DNA of 64,000 nt from JAAYQA01 sp964510345 (GTDB lineage: Bacteria; Bacillota; Clostridia; Tissierellales; Peptoniphilaceae), in assembly GCA_964510345.1 (NCBI GenBank), contig CAZEBB010000001.1:62001-126000 (forward strand), given 5' to 3'. Positions 41,264 to 49,800 of the stretch are shown piece after piece. A program made the position numbers and the translations under genes. How positions within the stretch are numbered: position 1 is the first letter of the stretch; each line of letters opens with the position of its first letter. Below the pieces are notes generated by a model, which searched no databases, was not told the origin of the DNA, and saw only the letters and a list, made by a program, of their open reading frames with translations.

Positions 41264-41719
41264 TTACCACTGCACATATTTTCTTATGGTTGAGATGCTG
41301 TCCCTCGGGTACTCCGTCACCGTATCCCCTTCCCTCAAACCGACAACCGCATCGGAGAAATGTGCCAGTTCCCCGACGATTTCTTTTTGATTGTCGACCG
41401 CAGCGTAGAATTTCAATACCACTTTCTTTCCGATCGCGTTTTCCAACTCACGGTCCTTTTTCATCGCCCGTTCCAATCCAAGCGATGATACTTCTAAATA
41501 ATACGCTTCATCAATCGGATCCAACTCGTCGAGTCGATCACTTACATATCGGCTGACTCTTTCACAATCATCGATATGGATCCCTTCCTTTGAGTCGATA
41601 TATAGGCGCAGAACCCGCCTTTTTCCCTCTTTCTTCCATTCCACTTCAATTAGATCCACTCCTAATTCGCGGAGCGGTTCTTCAAATGTCTTTTCAAAAT
41701 CGATACGCGGTTTTGCCAC
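41264..41719 (-). CDS. rimP: Ribosome maturation factor RimP
   Basis: RimP assists 30S assembly. The protein is recognised by VDLIEVEWKKEGKRRVLRLYIDSKEG, DCERVSRYVSD and EVSSLGLERAMKKDREL. I choose GTG 41719 (151 residues, MAKPRIDFEK), eight bases after GGAGG. The longer frames starting at 41734 or 41776 begin next to or before the leader hairpin, have no ribosome binding site and exceed the usual length of about 150. It heads the rimP-nusA-rnpM-infB-rbfA-nrnA-truB-ribF run. Confidence 0.93.
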   Translation of the reverse strand: MAKPRIDFEKTFEEPLRELGVDLIEVEWKKEGKRRVLRLYIDSKEGIHIDDCERVSRYVSDRLDELDPIDEAYYLEVSSLGLERAMKKDRELENAIGKKVVLKFYAAVDNQKEIVGELAHFSDAVVGLREGDTVTEYPRDSISTIRKYVQW

Positions 41720-41736
41720 TCTCTTCGCCTCCATTG

Positions 41737-41767
41737 GAAAAAAGCGAGAGTGGGCTTCCCCACTCTC
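41737..41767 (-). terminator. Terminator-like hairpin in the rimP-nusA leader
   Basis: Minus-strand GAGAGTGGG and CCCACTCTC pair perfectly around GAAG, followed by GCTTTTTTC, a complete intrinsic terminator. It lies after the cupin gene but also just downstream of the predicted rimP promoter. It can therefore end the cupin transcript and attenuate the nusA operon at the same time. Confidence 0.82.
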
Positions 41768-41779
41768 TCTCATCAATTT

Positions 41780-41808
41780 ATTCTACCATATAATGTACAA
41801 TAACTCAA
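41780..41808 (-). promoter_or_regulatory. Predicted rimP-nusA operon promoter
   Basis: Minus-strand TTGAGT (plus 41803-41808) and TAGAAT (plus 41780-41785) with a 17-base spacer. Transcription would start near 41773, immediately before the hairpin. Confidence 0.6.
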
Positions 41809-41810
41809 CT

Positions 41811-42155
41811 TTACCGAATGATCACAGCGAGCATGGTCGCATGGGTATCACCGGCATTACGGATTCCGTGAAACTCACCATCCGTAGTGTACACGGCATC
41901 GCCCGGTTCTAAAAGGACCGTTGTGCCGTTGTCGTTGACTTCCATCGTGCCCGACAAAATGTAGTATATTTCAGCGTCGTCTACATGATCGTGATAGCCG
42001 ACTTCACCACCCGGTTCCAATGTGATTTCTGCGAACATCGTAGCGGACGGCTTGAGCTCAGACGCTTCCAAAATATGAGTGAAATGTCCGACTCCGCTTC
42101 CTCCTCGCGGTTTCTCGACAACCGCTTTGCGCATTTGATCTTTCTTTTTAATCAT
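41811..42155 (-). CDS. Small cupin-domain protein
   Basis: A 114-residue single-domain cupin. Cupin motif 1 is visible as GGEVGYHDHVDDAEIYYILSG with His, His and Glu metal ligands, and motif 2 as GDAVYTTDGEFHGIRN with the fourth His. Such proteins can be isomerases, dioxygenases or ligand sensors, so no reaction can be assigned. ATG 42155 follows AAGGAG; a GTG one codon upstream is possible. It lies between an unknown gene and rimP. Confidence 0.88.
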   Translation of the reverse strand: MIKKKDQMRKAVVEKPRGGSGVGHFTHILEASELKPSATMFAEITLEPGGEVGYHDHVDDAEIYYILSGTMEVNDNGTTVLLEPGDAVYTTDGEFHGIRNAGDTHATMLAVIIR

Positions 42156-42200
42156 CACTGACTCCTTTTTACGTGGTTGTTTAGATTAGCTCCGTGTTGT

Positions 42201-42932
42201 TCAGTATCGGCTGATGACGCGGTCGTTACACCCGAACCAGTACGCCTCCTTAAACAGCTTTGCGATGCTTTTTGTAAAGGCACGCACCACTCGCTCGTAG
42301 ATTCTCTCTAAATCATCCTTGACGAGTAGTGACGGTTCTTTCACCCCCGTACGATAATCGACAGGGTCTTCCCAAAGCATTAACTGCTTATTGCGATAGA
42401 CATTCAGACGCAAGATTTTCTTGCGGAATTTCTTTTCACAATATCGCGAACACAAGACCCCGAGTTGATGATAATAGGATGTATCATCCTCAATATGATC
42501 CATTAAATGTGTCTTTAGCACGAGAATATCACTGTTGGAACGCGTGTGAAACAGGGTGGAACGATTGTACAAATCCTCAACCGGAAGTAAAGAGAGCGTT
42601 GCCGTCTCTAAGCGGTCGGCCCATTCTTTATCCTGATATCCCAGTGAATAACCTTCTAAGTAAACCGCAAACTCTAATCGGTTCATATCGTCGTTGAGTA
42701 AGCGGGAAATCGAATCCACAATTTCCTTCGCGTCAGATCTTCCGCGTAGCGCTCTTCGGATACTCCGAGTCACCGCTCGCATACAGGTATATTTGGGTTT
42801 TAATTTTTTTACGCGATACTCATTTTCAAGCAGGGACAATAACACATGGAGCGAGTCAGCGTCGTTTTTGTACAAAAAGTTGTTTTCAAGAGCTTTTTGA
42901 ATGGACTCGAACTCTTGCAAGTTCAGCGACAT
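42201..42932 (-). CDS. Unrecognised cytoplasmic protein
   Basis: I do not recognise this 243-residue protein. It is charged and mostly helical, rich in Leu, Arg and Lys, with no signal peptide, membrane segment or known motif. Cysteines at C67 (YTCMR), C178 and C182 (CSRYC) and a late FGCND are present but do not form a standard cluster. The start MSLNLQEFESIQ at 42932 has GGAGG six bases before; a longer frame to 42983 lacks one. It stands between the DUF1002 gene and the cupin, both on the same strand, with a 235-base gap upstream. Confidence 0.7.
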   Translation of the reverse strand: MSLNLQEFESIQKALENNFLYKNDADSLHVLLSLLENEYRVKKLKPKYTCMRAVTRSIRRALRGRSDAKEIVDSISRLLNDDMNRLEFAVYLEGYSLGYQDKEWADRLETATLSLLPVEDLYNRSTLFHTRSNSDILVLKTHLMDHIEDDTSYYHQLGVLCSRYCEKKFRKKILRLNVYRNKQLMLWEDPVDYRTGVKEPSLLVKDDLERIYERVVRAFTKSIAKLFKEAYWFGCNDRVISRY

Positions 42933-43120
42933 GACTACCTCCTTAATTGACGTACCCCCATTATACACCATCTTAAGGAGCAAAATACAATGACTTTTTG
43001 ATGTATAGATGACAATTCAATTTGTCGTTATACAAATCATTGTCAGCAATCGTTTTGGGAATCGGAAATCATGCAGACGCCGAGTTGTCGTATCGCTGAA
43101 TCTCACTGTACGCTGAGTAT

Positions 43121-43152
43121 AAAAAAAGAATCGAAAGCACGATTCTTTTTTT
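43121..43152 (-). terminator. Terminator after the DUF1002 gene
   Basis: AAAAAAAGAATCG pairs with CGATTCTTTTTTT around a six-base loop; the minus-strand T run follows. The rest of the 42933-43167 gap shows no gene or clear promoter. Confidence 0.85.
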
Positions 43153-43167
43153 GATTCTCATTATGGT

Positions 43168-44115
43168 CTACCGAAAAATTTCAATTATGGCATTCCAAAT
43201 TTGTCTGAAGAAATTGGCGATCTGATCAAGTAAACCGCTATCTTGCGCCTGTTTGAAGATATCCTGCAACTTCCCGCTCAACTGACCTAATTGTTCTTTT
43301 ACTTCCGGAGAAATAATCGCATCCGTATTTTGGTACTTTTCAAATAATGCGATCAATCGGTCGATCTGTTCCTGGGAGATTATCGTGTTCAACTGGTATT
43401 TCTCCAAAGCTTCGTTGATGATTCGTTGAATGTCTTCTTTTGTCGCCAACTCGCCTTGCTTTTCGCGTAGTGCTTGTAACTCAGCTTTGATCATAGCAAT
43501 CGCTGCGTTGAATTGGTCAGCCGAAAACGCGTTGTCTTCCTTGTTTTCCTGAACAATCGCGTTCGTCGTCTCCAGTTCTTCCTGTGCGACTTGCATTCGA
43601 TCTTCGCTCAAGCGCTCGCCATTCGCATCAAACGCCTTGAATACGCCGGTTAATGCACTTTCTCCGGTTACGGGTCGTACCGCGGCAACGAGAATTTTCG
43701 CATCGGTGACTCCGGCTGTGATCGCCGCATTGGCATATTGATTGGCTGCGATTTGGGTGATATTATCCGGTGTTTCGATCTGTACTTCGACGCCTTTTCC
43801 TTTATCTTGCCTTGTGACCAATACCGATGAAATCATTGAGTCCGTGCTGACAATGCCGTCGCCAAGATATCGAACGAGATCCTCACCGGTCACACTTACG
43901 CGGTTTACATTTTCAGGACTTTCGATCCCTAACAACTTCTCTGTTTCAACGATTTGCTCATCCGACAGACTACCTCCATACGCATACGTAGGTTTACCCC
44001 ATTTTTCATTGATGACGGTTGTGTCGATTCCGCCTGCATATGAAACGGCGGGAGCGGATACGGCGATGAGTAACGCGAGCGCGGTCGCTCCAACTTTTTT
44101 CACAATTTGTTTCAT
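43168..44115 (-). CDS. Exported DUF1002-domain protein
   Basis: A 315-residue exported protein with a signal peptide (residues 1-27, ending SAPAVSYAGG). It matches the DUF1002/YpuA family by the segments LSDEQIVETEKLLGI, VSVTGEDLVRYLG, ISSVLV and AGVTDAKILVAAVRPVTGESALTGV. The C-terminal half is helical and Gln/Glu-rich, with a final IANFFRQIWNAIIEIFR helix that could be amphipathic or membrane-associated. The function of the family is unknown. It has its own promoter and terminator, so it is monocistronic. Confidence 0.88.
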   Translation of the reverse strand: MKQIVKKVGATALALLIAVSAPAVSYAGGIDTTVINEKWGKPTYAYGGSLSDEQIVETEKLLGIESPENVNRVSVTGEDLVRYLGDGIVSTDSMISSVLVTRQDKGKGVEVQIETPDNITQIAANQYANAAITAGVTDAKILVAAVRPVTGESALTGVFKAFDANGERLSEDRMQVAQEELETTNAIVQENKEDNAFSADQFNAAIAMIKAELQALREKQGELATKEDIQRIINEALEKYQLNTIISQEQIDRLIALFEKYQNTDAIISPEVKEQLGQLSGKLQDIFKQAQDSGLLDQIANFFRQIWNAIIEIFR

Positions 44116-44128
44116 TTCTACCTCCTAA

Positions 44129-44160
44129 CGAAGGGATGCCCCTTCGAATCCATTATAGCA
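44129..44160 (-). promoter_or_regulatory. Extended -10 promoter and leader hairpin of the DUF1002 gene
   Basis: The minus strand reads TGC-TATAAT (plus 44152-44160), an extended -10. The hairpin CGAAGGG/CCCTTCG (plus 44129-44146) lies between it and the AGGAGGTAG ribosome binding site. Confidence 0.6.
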
Positions 44161-44182
44161 AAACAATTGTGTAGAAATGATG

Positions 44183-44923
44183 TCATCGGTCCAAGACTCG
44201 CTGTAAAAACGTCTGCGTACGCAAATGTTTAGGGTTTCGAAAGATTTCCTCGGGCGTGCCCTCTTCTACGATATAACCATCCGCCATGAATACGACGCGG
44301 TCGGCAACATCTTGTGCAAAGTGCATTTCATGTGTTACGACGACCATCGTCATCCCTTCGTTGGCCAATTGCTTCATCGTCACAAGAATATCCCCCACCA
44401 TCTCCGGGTCCAGAGAGGATGTCGGCTCATCGAACAACAGTACCTCCGGTTGCATGCAAAGCGCTCTCGCGATCGCAGCGCGCTGTTTCATCCCACCGGA
44501 TAACTGTTTCGGTTTCGCGTTGATAAAAGGCGTCATCTGCACATATTCTAGATACTGCATCGCGAGTTCTTCGGATTCTTTACGTTCCTTTTTGAGCACC
44601 TTCTCCTGTCCGAGGATGCAGTTTTCCAGGACCGTGTACGAATTAAAGAGATTGAACTGTTGGAACACCATACCGAAGTTTCGGCGGAATTCATTGAGGT
44701 CATGGTTTCCGTCGAGAATGTTCTCCCCCTTAAACCACAGTTCACCCCCGTCCGGTTGTTCCAGTAAGTTCATACAGCGCAACAAAGTCGACTTTCCGGA
44801 ACCTGAGGGTCCGATAATGACGACAACCTCACCTTGGCCAACTGAAAAATCGATATTCTTCAAAACCTCGTGGGTGCCGAATGATTTCTTGATATTTTGT
44901 ACTCTAATTAATTCATCCATCAT
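44183..44923 (-). CDS. Polar amino-acid ABC transporter, ATP-binding protein
   Basis: A 246-residue ABC ATPase of the GlnQ/HisP class. It shows Walker A GPSGSGKST at 37-45, Q-loop VFQQFNLF, signature LSGGMKQR, Walker B LLFDEPTSSLD and H-loop VTHEM. It powers uptake with the membrane protein and lipoprotein encoded just upstream. The start overlaps the permease stop (TAATG). It is the last gene of the T-box-controlled operon. Confidence 0.96.
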   Translation of the reverse strand: MMDELIRVQNIKKSFGTHEVLKNIDFSVGQGEVVVIIGPSGSGKSTLLRCMNLLEQPDGGELWFKGENILDGNHDLNEFRRNFGMVFQQFNLFNSYTVLENCILGQEKVLKKERKESEELAMQYLEYVQMTPFINAKPKQLSGGMKQRAAIARALCMQPEVLLFDEPTSSLDPEMVGDILVTMKQLANEGMTMVVVTHEMHFAQDVADRVVFMADGYIVEEGTPEEIFRNPKHLRTQTFLQRVLDR

Positions 44924-45645
44924 TACACCTGCTGCTGATTCAGTGAGTAGTTCTTCTTGCCATCCATCTTCGCCTCTAGGAGTCGAAGCACACGGGTAAT
45001 CGTAAATGTCAACATCAAATAGATGGCACTCGCAATAAAGAAGGTCTCAAAATACATGAAGTTGATCCCCGATACCGTTGCGGTTTGGAAGAACAGTTCC
45101 GATACACCGATGACATTGAGCACGGAGGTATCCTTGATGTTGATAATAAATTCGTTTCCCGTCGCGGGCAAGATATTGCGGATCGCCTGCGGCAGAACGA
45201 CATAGACCATCGTCTGCACGTGATTCATGCCGATCGCCTTCGCTGCCTCATACTGTCCTTGGTCCACAGATAAGATACCGCCGCGAACGATCTCAGCCAT
45301 ATAGGCGCCAGTATTGACCGAGACAATAATAAAGGCTGCCAACATTTTAGGCAACCTGATGCCCAAGAAAAGTGGAAACCCGTAGAAAATCAACATGGAT
45401 TGGACCATCATCGGCGTTCCGCGGAACACTTCGATGTAAATGGATGTGAGCCCTTTCACAATTCGCCAGATCCATCTCTTACCGGCGGTTCTCGGCTCGG
45501 GGATCGTGCGAATGATCCCCACCAAGAGCCCGATGAAAAAGCCGATCGTGGTCGCCACCAACGAAATGATAATCGTATTGATGGCGCCACGGAGAAAGAA
45601 TGGCCAGTTTTTCAGAAAAATCCCTAGGATTTTGTCAAAATACAT
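44923..45645 (-). CDS. Polar amino-acid ABC transporter, permease
   Basis: A 240-residue inner-membrane permease of the His/Glu/Gln/Arg type. It has about five helices and the EAA loop (YEAAKAIGMNHVQTMVYVVLPQAIRNILP) that contacts the ATPase. The N-terminus FFLRGAINTIIISLVATTIG is typical. ATG 45645 comes 14 bases after the lipoprotein stop. One permease gene is present, so it should act as a homodimer. Confidence 0.95.
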   Translation of the reverse strand: MYFDKILGIFLKNWPFFLRGAINTIIISLVATTIGFFIGLLVGIIRTIPEPRTAGKRWIWRIVKGLTSIYIEVFRGTPMMVQSMLIFYGFPLFLGIRLPKMLAAFIIVSVNTGAYMAEIVRGGILSVDQGQYEAAKAIGMNHVQTMVYVVLPQAIRNILPATGNEFIINIKDTSVLNVIGVSELFFQTATVSGINFMYFETFFIASAIYLMLTFTITRVLRLLEAKMDGKKNYSLNQQQV

Positions 45646-45659
45646 GAAATCCCCTTTTA

Positions 45660-46535
45660 CTAATTGGAAGGCTGATTTTTCATCGCCTGATTCATCAGTT
45701 CAACGCGTTCTTCCTGCGAGATCGTCGCTAACGCTTCATTGATTTGCGTCGTCAGATCACTGCCTTTTTTCAAACCCACGGCAACGGAAACCTCTTCGAT
45801 CGGTGCATTGAAATTCGGGTTTGGCGTCACATAAGTGAATTTATCATTGGCTTCACTTGCGCTGACACCTTCCGGCAATTCCGACACATAAGCGTCGATG
45901 ATGCCCGACTGTAATGCAACGCGCATCGCGCCAAAGTCACTCATCGCGGTGTCTTTCTTCACGCCGGGGATCTGATCGATAACGCCATAGTGCGAGGTGT
46001 TCAACTGTCCGGTCACGACGGCACCGGAGAAATCTTCCAGTGTCTTCGCGGATGCATACTTGCCGTCTTTCATCACGACGATGACGAATTCAGATTGATA
46101 GTAGATGTCGCTGAAGTCGATCGACTCTTTTCTTTCCGCAGTCGGGGACATACCCGCGATGATCGCATCGATATTTCCTGAGCGAAGAGCCGGCTCAAGT
46201 CCGTCCCATTCAATCTTTTCTACGACAAGTTCTCTGCCCATGTGAGCCGCAATTTTCTTTGCGATTTCAACATCATAACCACCGGCAAATTCTGCCAGTC
46301 CGTCGATCGGCACCGCACCATTACTGTCATCCAACTGAGTCCAGTTAAAAGGCGGATACATCGCCTCGAGCCCGATACGTAACGTTCCGTTCGTTGCACC
46401 TTCGGTCGGTGCAGTAGATTCCGTTTGGCCGGCTTCCGTCTGTGCGGCTTCCGTCTGTGCGGTATCGCCTCCGCACGCGGTCATGAGGGCCATCGCCAAC
46501 ACCAGAATCAACAGCCATACTCCAATTCTCTTCAT
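45660..46535 (-). CDS. Amino-acid-binding lipoprotein of the ABC transporter
   Basis: A 291-residue lipoprotein: signal peptide with lipobox LMTAC (Cys near residue 21), then a linker with three Gln-Thr-Glu repeats, then a type 3 solute-binding domain (LRIGLEAMYPPFNW, GYDVEIAKKIAAHMG, AIIAGMSPTAERKE). It captures a polar amino acid outside the membrane. ATG 46535 follows AGGAGGAG; a longer frame to 46607 would run through the T-box and is rejected. The ligand should match the tRNA sensed by the T-box. Confidence 0.95.
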   Translation of the reverse strand: MKRIGVWLLILVLAMALMTACGGDTAQTEAAQTEAGQTESTAPTEGATNGTLRIGLEAMYPPFNWTQLDDSNGAVPIDGLAEFAGGYDVEIAKKIAAHMGRELVVEKIEWDGLEPALRSGNIDAIIAGMSPTAERKESIDFSDIYYQSEFVIVVMKDGKYASAKTLEDFSGAVVTGQLNTSHYGVIDQIPGVKKDTAMSDFGAMRVALQSGIIDAYVSELPEGVSASEANDKFTYVTPNPNFNAPIEEVSVAVGLKKGSDLTTQINEALATISQEERVELMNQAMKNQPSN

Positions 46536-46565
46536 TTTCTCTCCTCCTAATTTTTGGAAGTACAC

Positions 46566-46808
46566 AAAAAGGCTCCACCCAACAGGGCGAAGCCATCGCG
46601 TTACCACCTATTTTCACGCATCTCTCACAAGATGCGCCTTATCAGGTACATTCATACCATCTCCCCGTTAACGGTGGGAATCCGCCGCGCCGAGAGATCG
46701 GCACATCGCTCCAAGTTTTTATTCGCCGGTACATTACCGCCTTTTTTCACCAAATACAAGGCTCTCTATGGGTAGGGTATCCGGGTACTCGTCTTCTCAT
46801 CGCGTTAC
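46566..46808 (-). promoter_or_regulatory. T-box riboswitch leader of the amino-acid transporter
   Basis: This 325-base gap holds a T-box. On the minus strand, in order: an AGTA element (plus 46786-46789), the stem I AGAGAG loop (plus 46762-46767), GAA of the specifier loop (plus 46722-46724), a long central stem, the T-box AATAGGTGGTAACGCG (plus 46597-46612), and a terminator stem GGCTTCGCCC/GGGTGGAGCC with TTTTT (plus 46566-46594). Uncharged tRNA pairing with the T-box would favour antitermination and transporter expression. The triplet after GAA reads TAA in a run of A, so the amino acid is not assigned; AAT, AAA or AAC nearby are candidates. Confidence 0.9.
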
Positions 46809-46812
46809 AGCG

Positions 46813-46841
46813 AGTATATAGGATGTTTTTATCGCTGTCAA
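46813..46841 (-). promoter_or_regulatory. Promoter of the T-box operon
   Basis: Minus-strand TTGACA (plus 46836-46841), 17-base spacer, TATACT (plus 46813-46818). It lies just after polC and starts the T-box leader. Confidence 0.85.
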
Positions 46842-46860
46842 GCATCAAACTGTACATCCA

Positions 46861-49800
46861 TTAGAAAAAACTCATCTGATTCGTTTCGGATAAACCGTCC
46901 AGAACGCCCATTTCTCGTAAACCTTCCATCGCGTTTTTGTTCAGCTTTGTCCGATAAAGGATGTCATCTTGTGAAGTAAATGAAAACTTCTTTCTCTCCT
47001 CATCCAAGTCCGCGGCCATCGCATCGCTGATGCCCGGAACTGCACGCAGCGGTGGAAGGATCTGGTCTTTATGGGCTCCGAATTGCATGGCCGGCGAATC
47101 GTATAAATCAATGGAACCGACAGTGATCCCTCTACGGAACATTTCGCTCGCAGCTTCCAACAAGACGACCTCCGCCTCTTCTTTGGCGGAGAGCTTCTGA
47201 AATGAGTTCTTCTTCCCGTTGAGCTCTATCAAAGCCTCCATTGTTTCCTTTTGTCCCAGGAGAATCGCTTTCGGAACATCCTGGATTTTGATCGTAAAGT
47301 AGGATGCATAAAAAGCAGCCGGATGGTGTACTTTAAACCATGCGATCCGATACGACATCAATACATAGGCCACGGCATGCGCCTTCGGAAACATATATTT
47401 AATCTTGATACAAGACTCGATATACCATTCCGGTACCCCCTTCGCACGCATCGCCTCCACCATTTCGGGGCGGAGTCCTCTACCCTTTCTCACGGATTCC
47501 ATAATTTGGAAACTCATTTTCTTCTCCAACCCCGCCAAGATCATGGAGCGCATAATATCGTCACGCGTACAGATCGTATCCTTTAACTCAGCGGTCCCCT
47601 GGTCGATCAGTTCCTTCGCATTTCCAATCCATACGTCGGTACCATGTGAAAGACCTGAGATGCGGACGAGTTCCCCAAAGGTCGTGGGATGCGTGTCTGA
47701 CAGCATATCTTGGACAAATTTTGTTCCGAATTCGGGAATCCCAATCGTCGATATGTCTGACCCCGGATGACCGGAAAAGACTTCCATCGTTTCACGGTCG
47801 CGCATGGGGACCGTCGAAGGGTCGATCCCTGTCAAATCGTGAAGCATTCGTATCGTCGTCGGGACATCGTGTCCCAAGATATCGAGTTTCAGTATGCTCT
47901 CACTGATCGTCTTATAGCTGAAATGCGTCGTGATGACGGAGGAATCTTTACTGTCTGCCGGATGTTGTATCGGAGTAAAATCGTGTATGTGGCGTTCTTT
48001 CGGCACGATCATGATCCCACCGGGGTGCTGTGAACTCGTGCGTTTAATCTCTACGATACCGTTGACGAGGCGTCGTTCCTCCGCAGGGTGAAAAAAGTTT
48101 GACGTCTCTTCTTGATACTTTTTCACATACCCATAGGCTGTTTTATCTTTAATTGTTCCGATCGTACCGGCCCGTATCACTTTATCTGCACCAAACAGCG
48201 TTTCCACATACTTATGGGCTTTGGTCTGGTACTCCCCGGCGAAGTTAAGGTCGATGTCCGGCTCTTTGTCACCTTCAAATCCTAGAAAGACCTCAAACGG
48301 GATATCGTGACCATCTTGATGCATGGGTTTCTCACAGTGTGGGCAGTTCTTTTTGGGAAGGTCGACCCCTGTGTCGTACGAGCCGTCCTCAATAAACTCA
48401 GAATGGTGGCAAGTCGTGCAAATATAATGAGGCATGAGCGGATTAACTTCCGTTATTCCCGACATCGTGGCGACCAATGAGGAGCCGACCGACCCACGAG
48501 ATCCGACGACATAACCGTCATCATTCGACTTTTTGACCAGTTTTTGTGCAATGATATACATCACGGCGTACCCATTTGAGATGATGGATGTCAACTCTCT
48601 TTCGATCCGTTCTTCGACCTGTCTGGGTAGCGGCTTTCCATAAATCGCATAGGTTTTATCGTACACCATCTCTCGTAAGGTCTGATCACTGCCTTCAATT
48701 TTGGGTGCGTGGGTGCCCGGCATCACCGGTTGGATCCATTCGATGGAATCTGCGATCCCTCTCGTATTATCGATGACGATCTCATGGGCGTATTCTTCTC
48801 CAAGGAATTCAAACTCTTCCAACATTTCATCGGAGGTTCGCAAATAAAGCGGGAGCTTCTGTTTCGGGTCGACCATGTTTTTTCCGCGTTTGATGATATC
48901 CCGTAAGATGACATCTTCCCTTTTGAGCATATGCGCGTCCGATGTCGCCACGACAGGCTTCCCGGCAAGTTTTGCATAACGGACGATTTCTCTTTGGATC
49001 TGCTTCAGGTCCTCTACGTCGGTACACAATCCCTGTTGAATCAGATGTGCCCAGTTCGACAGCGGTTGCAGTTCGACATAGTCCAGAGACGCCAAAATTT
49101 GAAGAATCTCATTTTCTTCCGCGGCATTGATAATAGCGGAGACAACCGGTCCGTCGGAACAAGCTGATCCGATGAGTAGACCGTCTCGATGTTGATTCAG
49201 TATCGATTCTGGGATCCGCGGCGTCATATAGAACGTCTCAATATGTGAGTGTGAGACCATATCATACAGGTTTCTGATGCCCACTTCATTTTGAACCAAT
49301 AGATTCAAATGATAGGGTCGATTCTTCCCCGGGTTTCGGTCCGTGGGGATCGCATCAATCGACGCGTCAATCTCCTCTTCACTGACTCCTGCAGACTTCA
49401 AAAGTCTCTGCAGTAATAGCGCCGTCGCTTCCGCGTCGTTCACCGCACGGTGATGATCGTATAAGGGGACTCCCAATAACTTTGTCATTCGATTCAGGCG
49501 ATGACTGCGCATGTCCGGGAAGAGGACCTGCGACAAGGCCAGCGTATCGAAACTCGCAAATTCCCATGGCAGAGACAAAGCCCTCGCCTCTCTGCGCACG
49601 AAAGCGATATCGAAATCCGCATTGTGTGCGACGAGCAATGCACCCTCAGCGAATTCTAAAAAAGCGGGAAGCACCTGTTCAATCGTCGGCTGACCTTGCA
49701 GCATTTGATCCGTAATCCCCGTGAGCGCAATGATATCAGGCGGCAAGAGCCGCTGCGGATCGATAAACGCGCTATAACGATCGACAATCGTACCGTCGAC

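Noticed and set aside
46536..46607. Longer N-terminus for the amino-acid-binding lipoprotein
   Set aside because: The extra codons run through the T-box terminator and the signal peptide would be internal.
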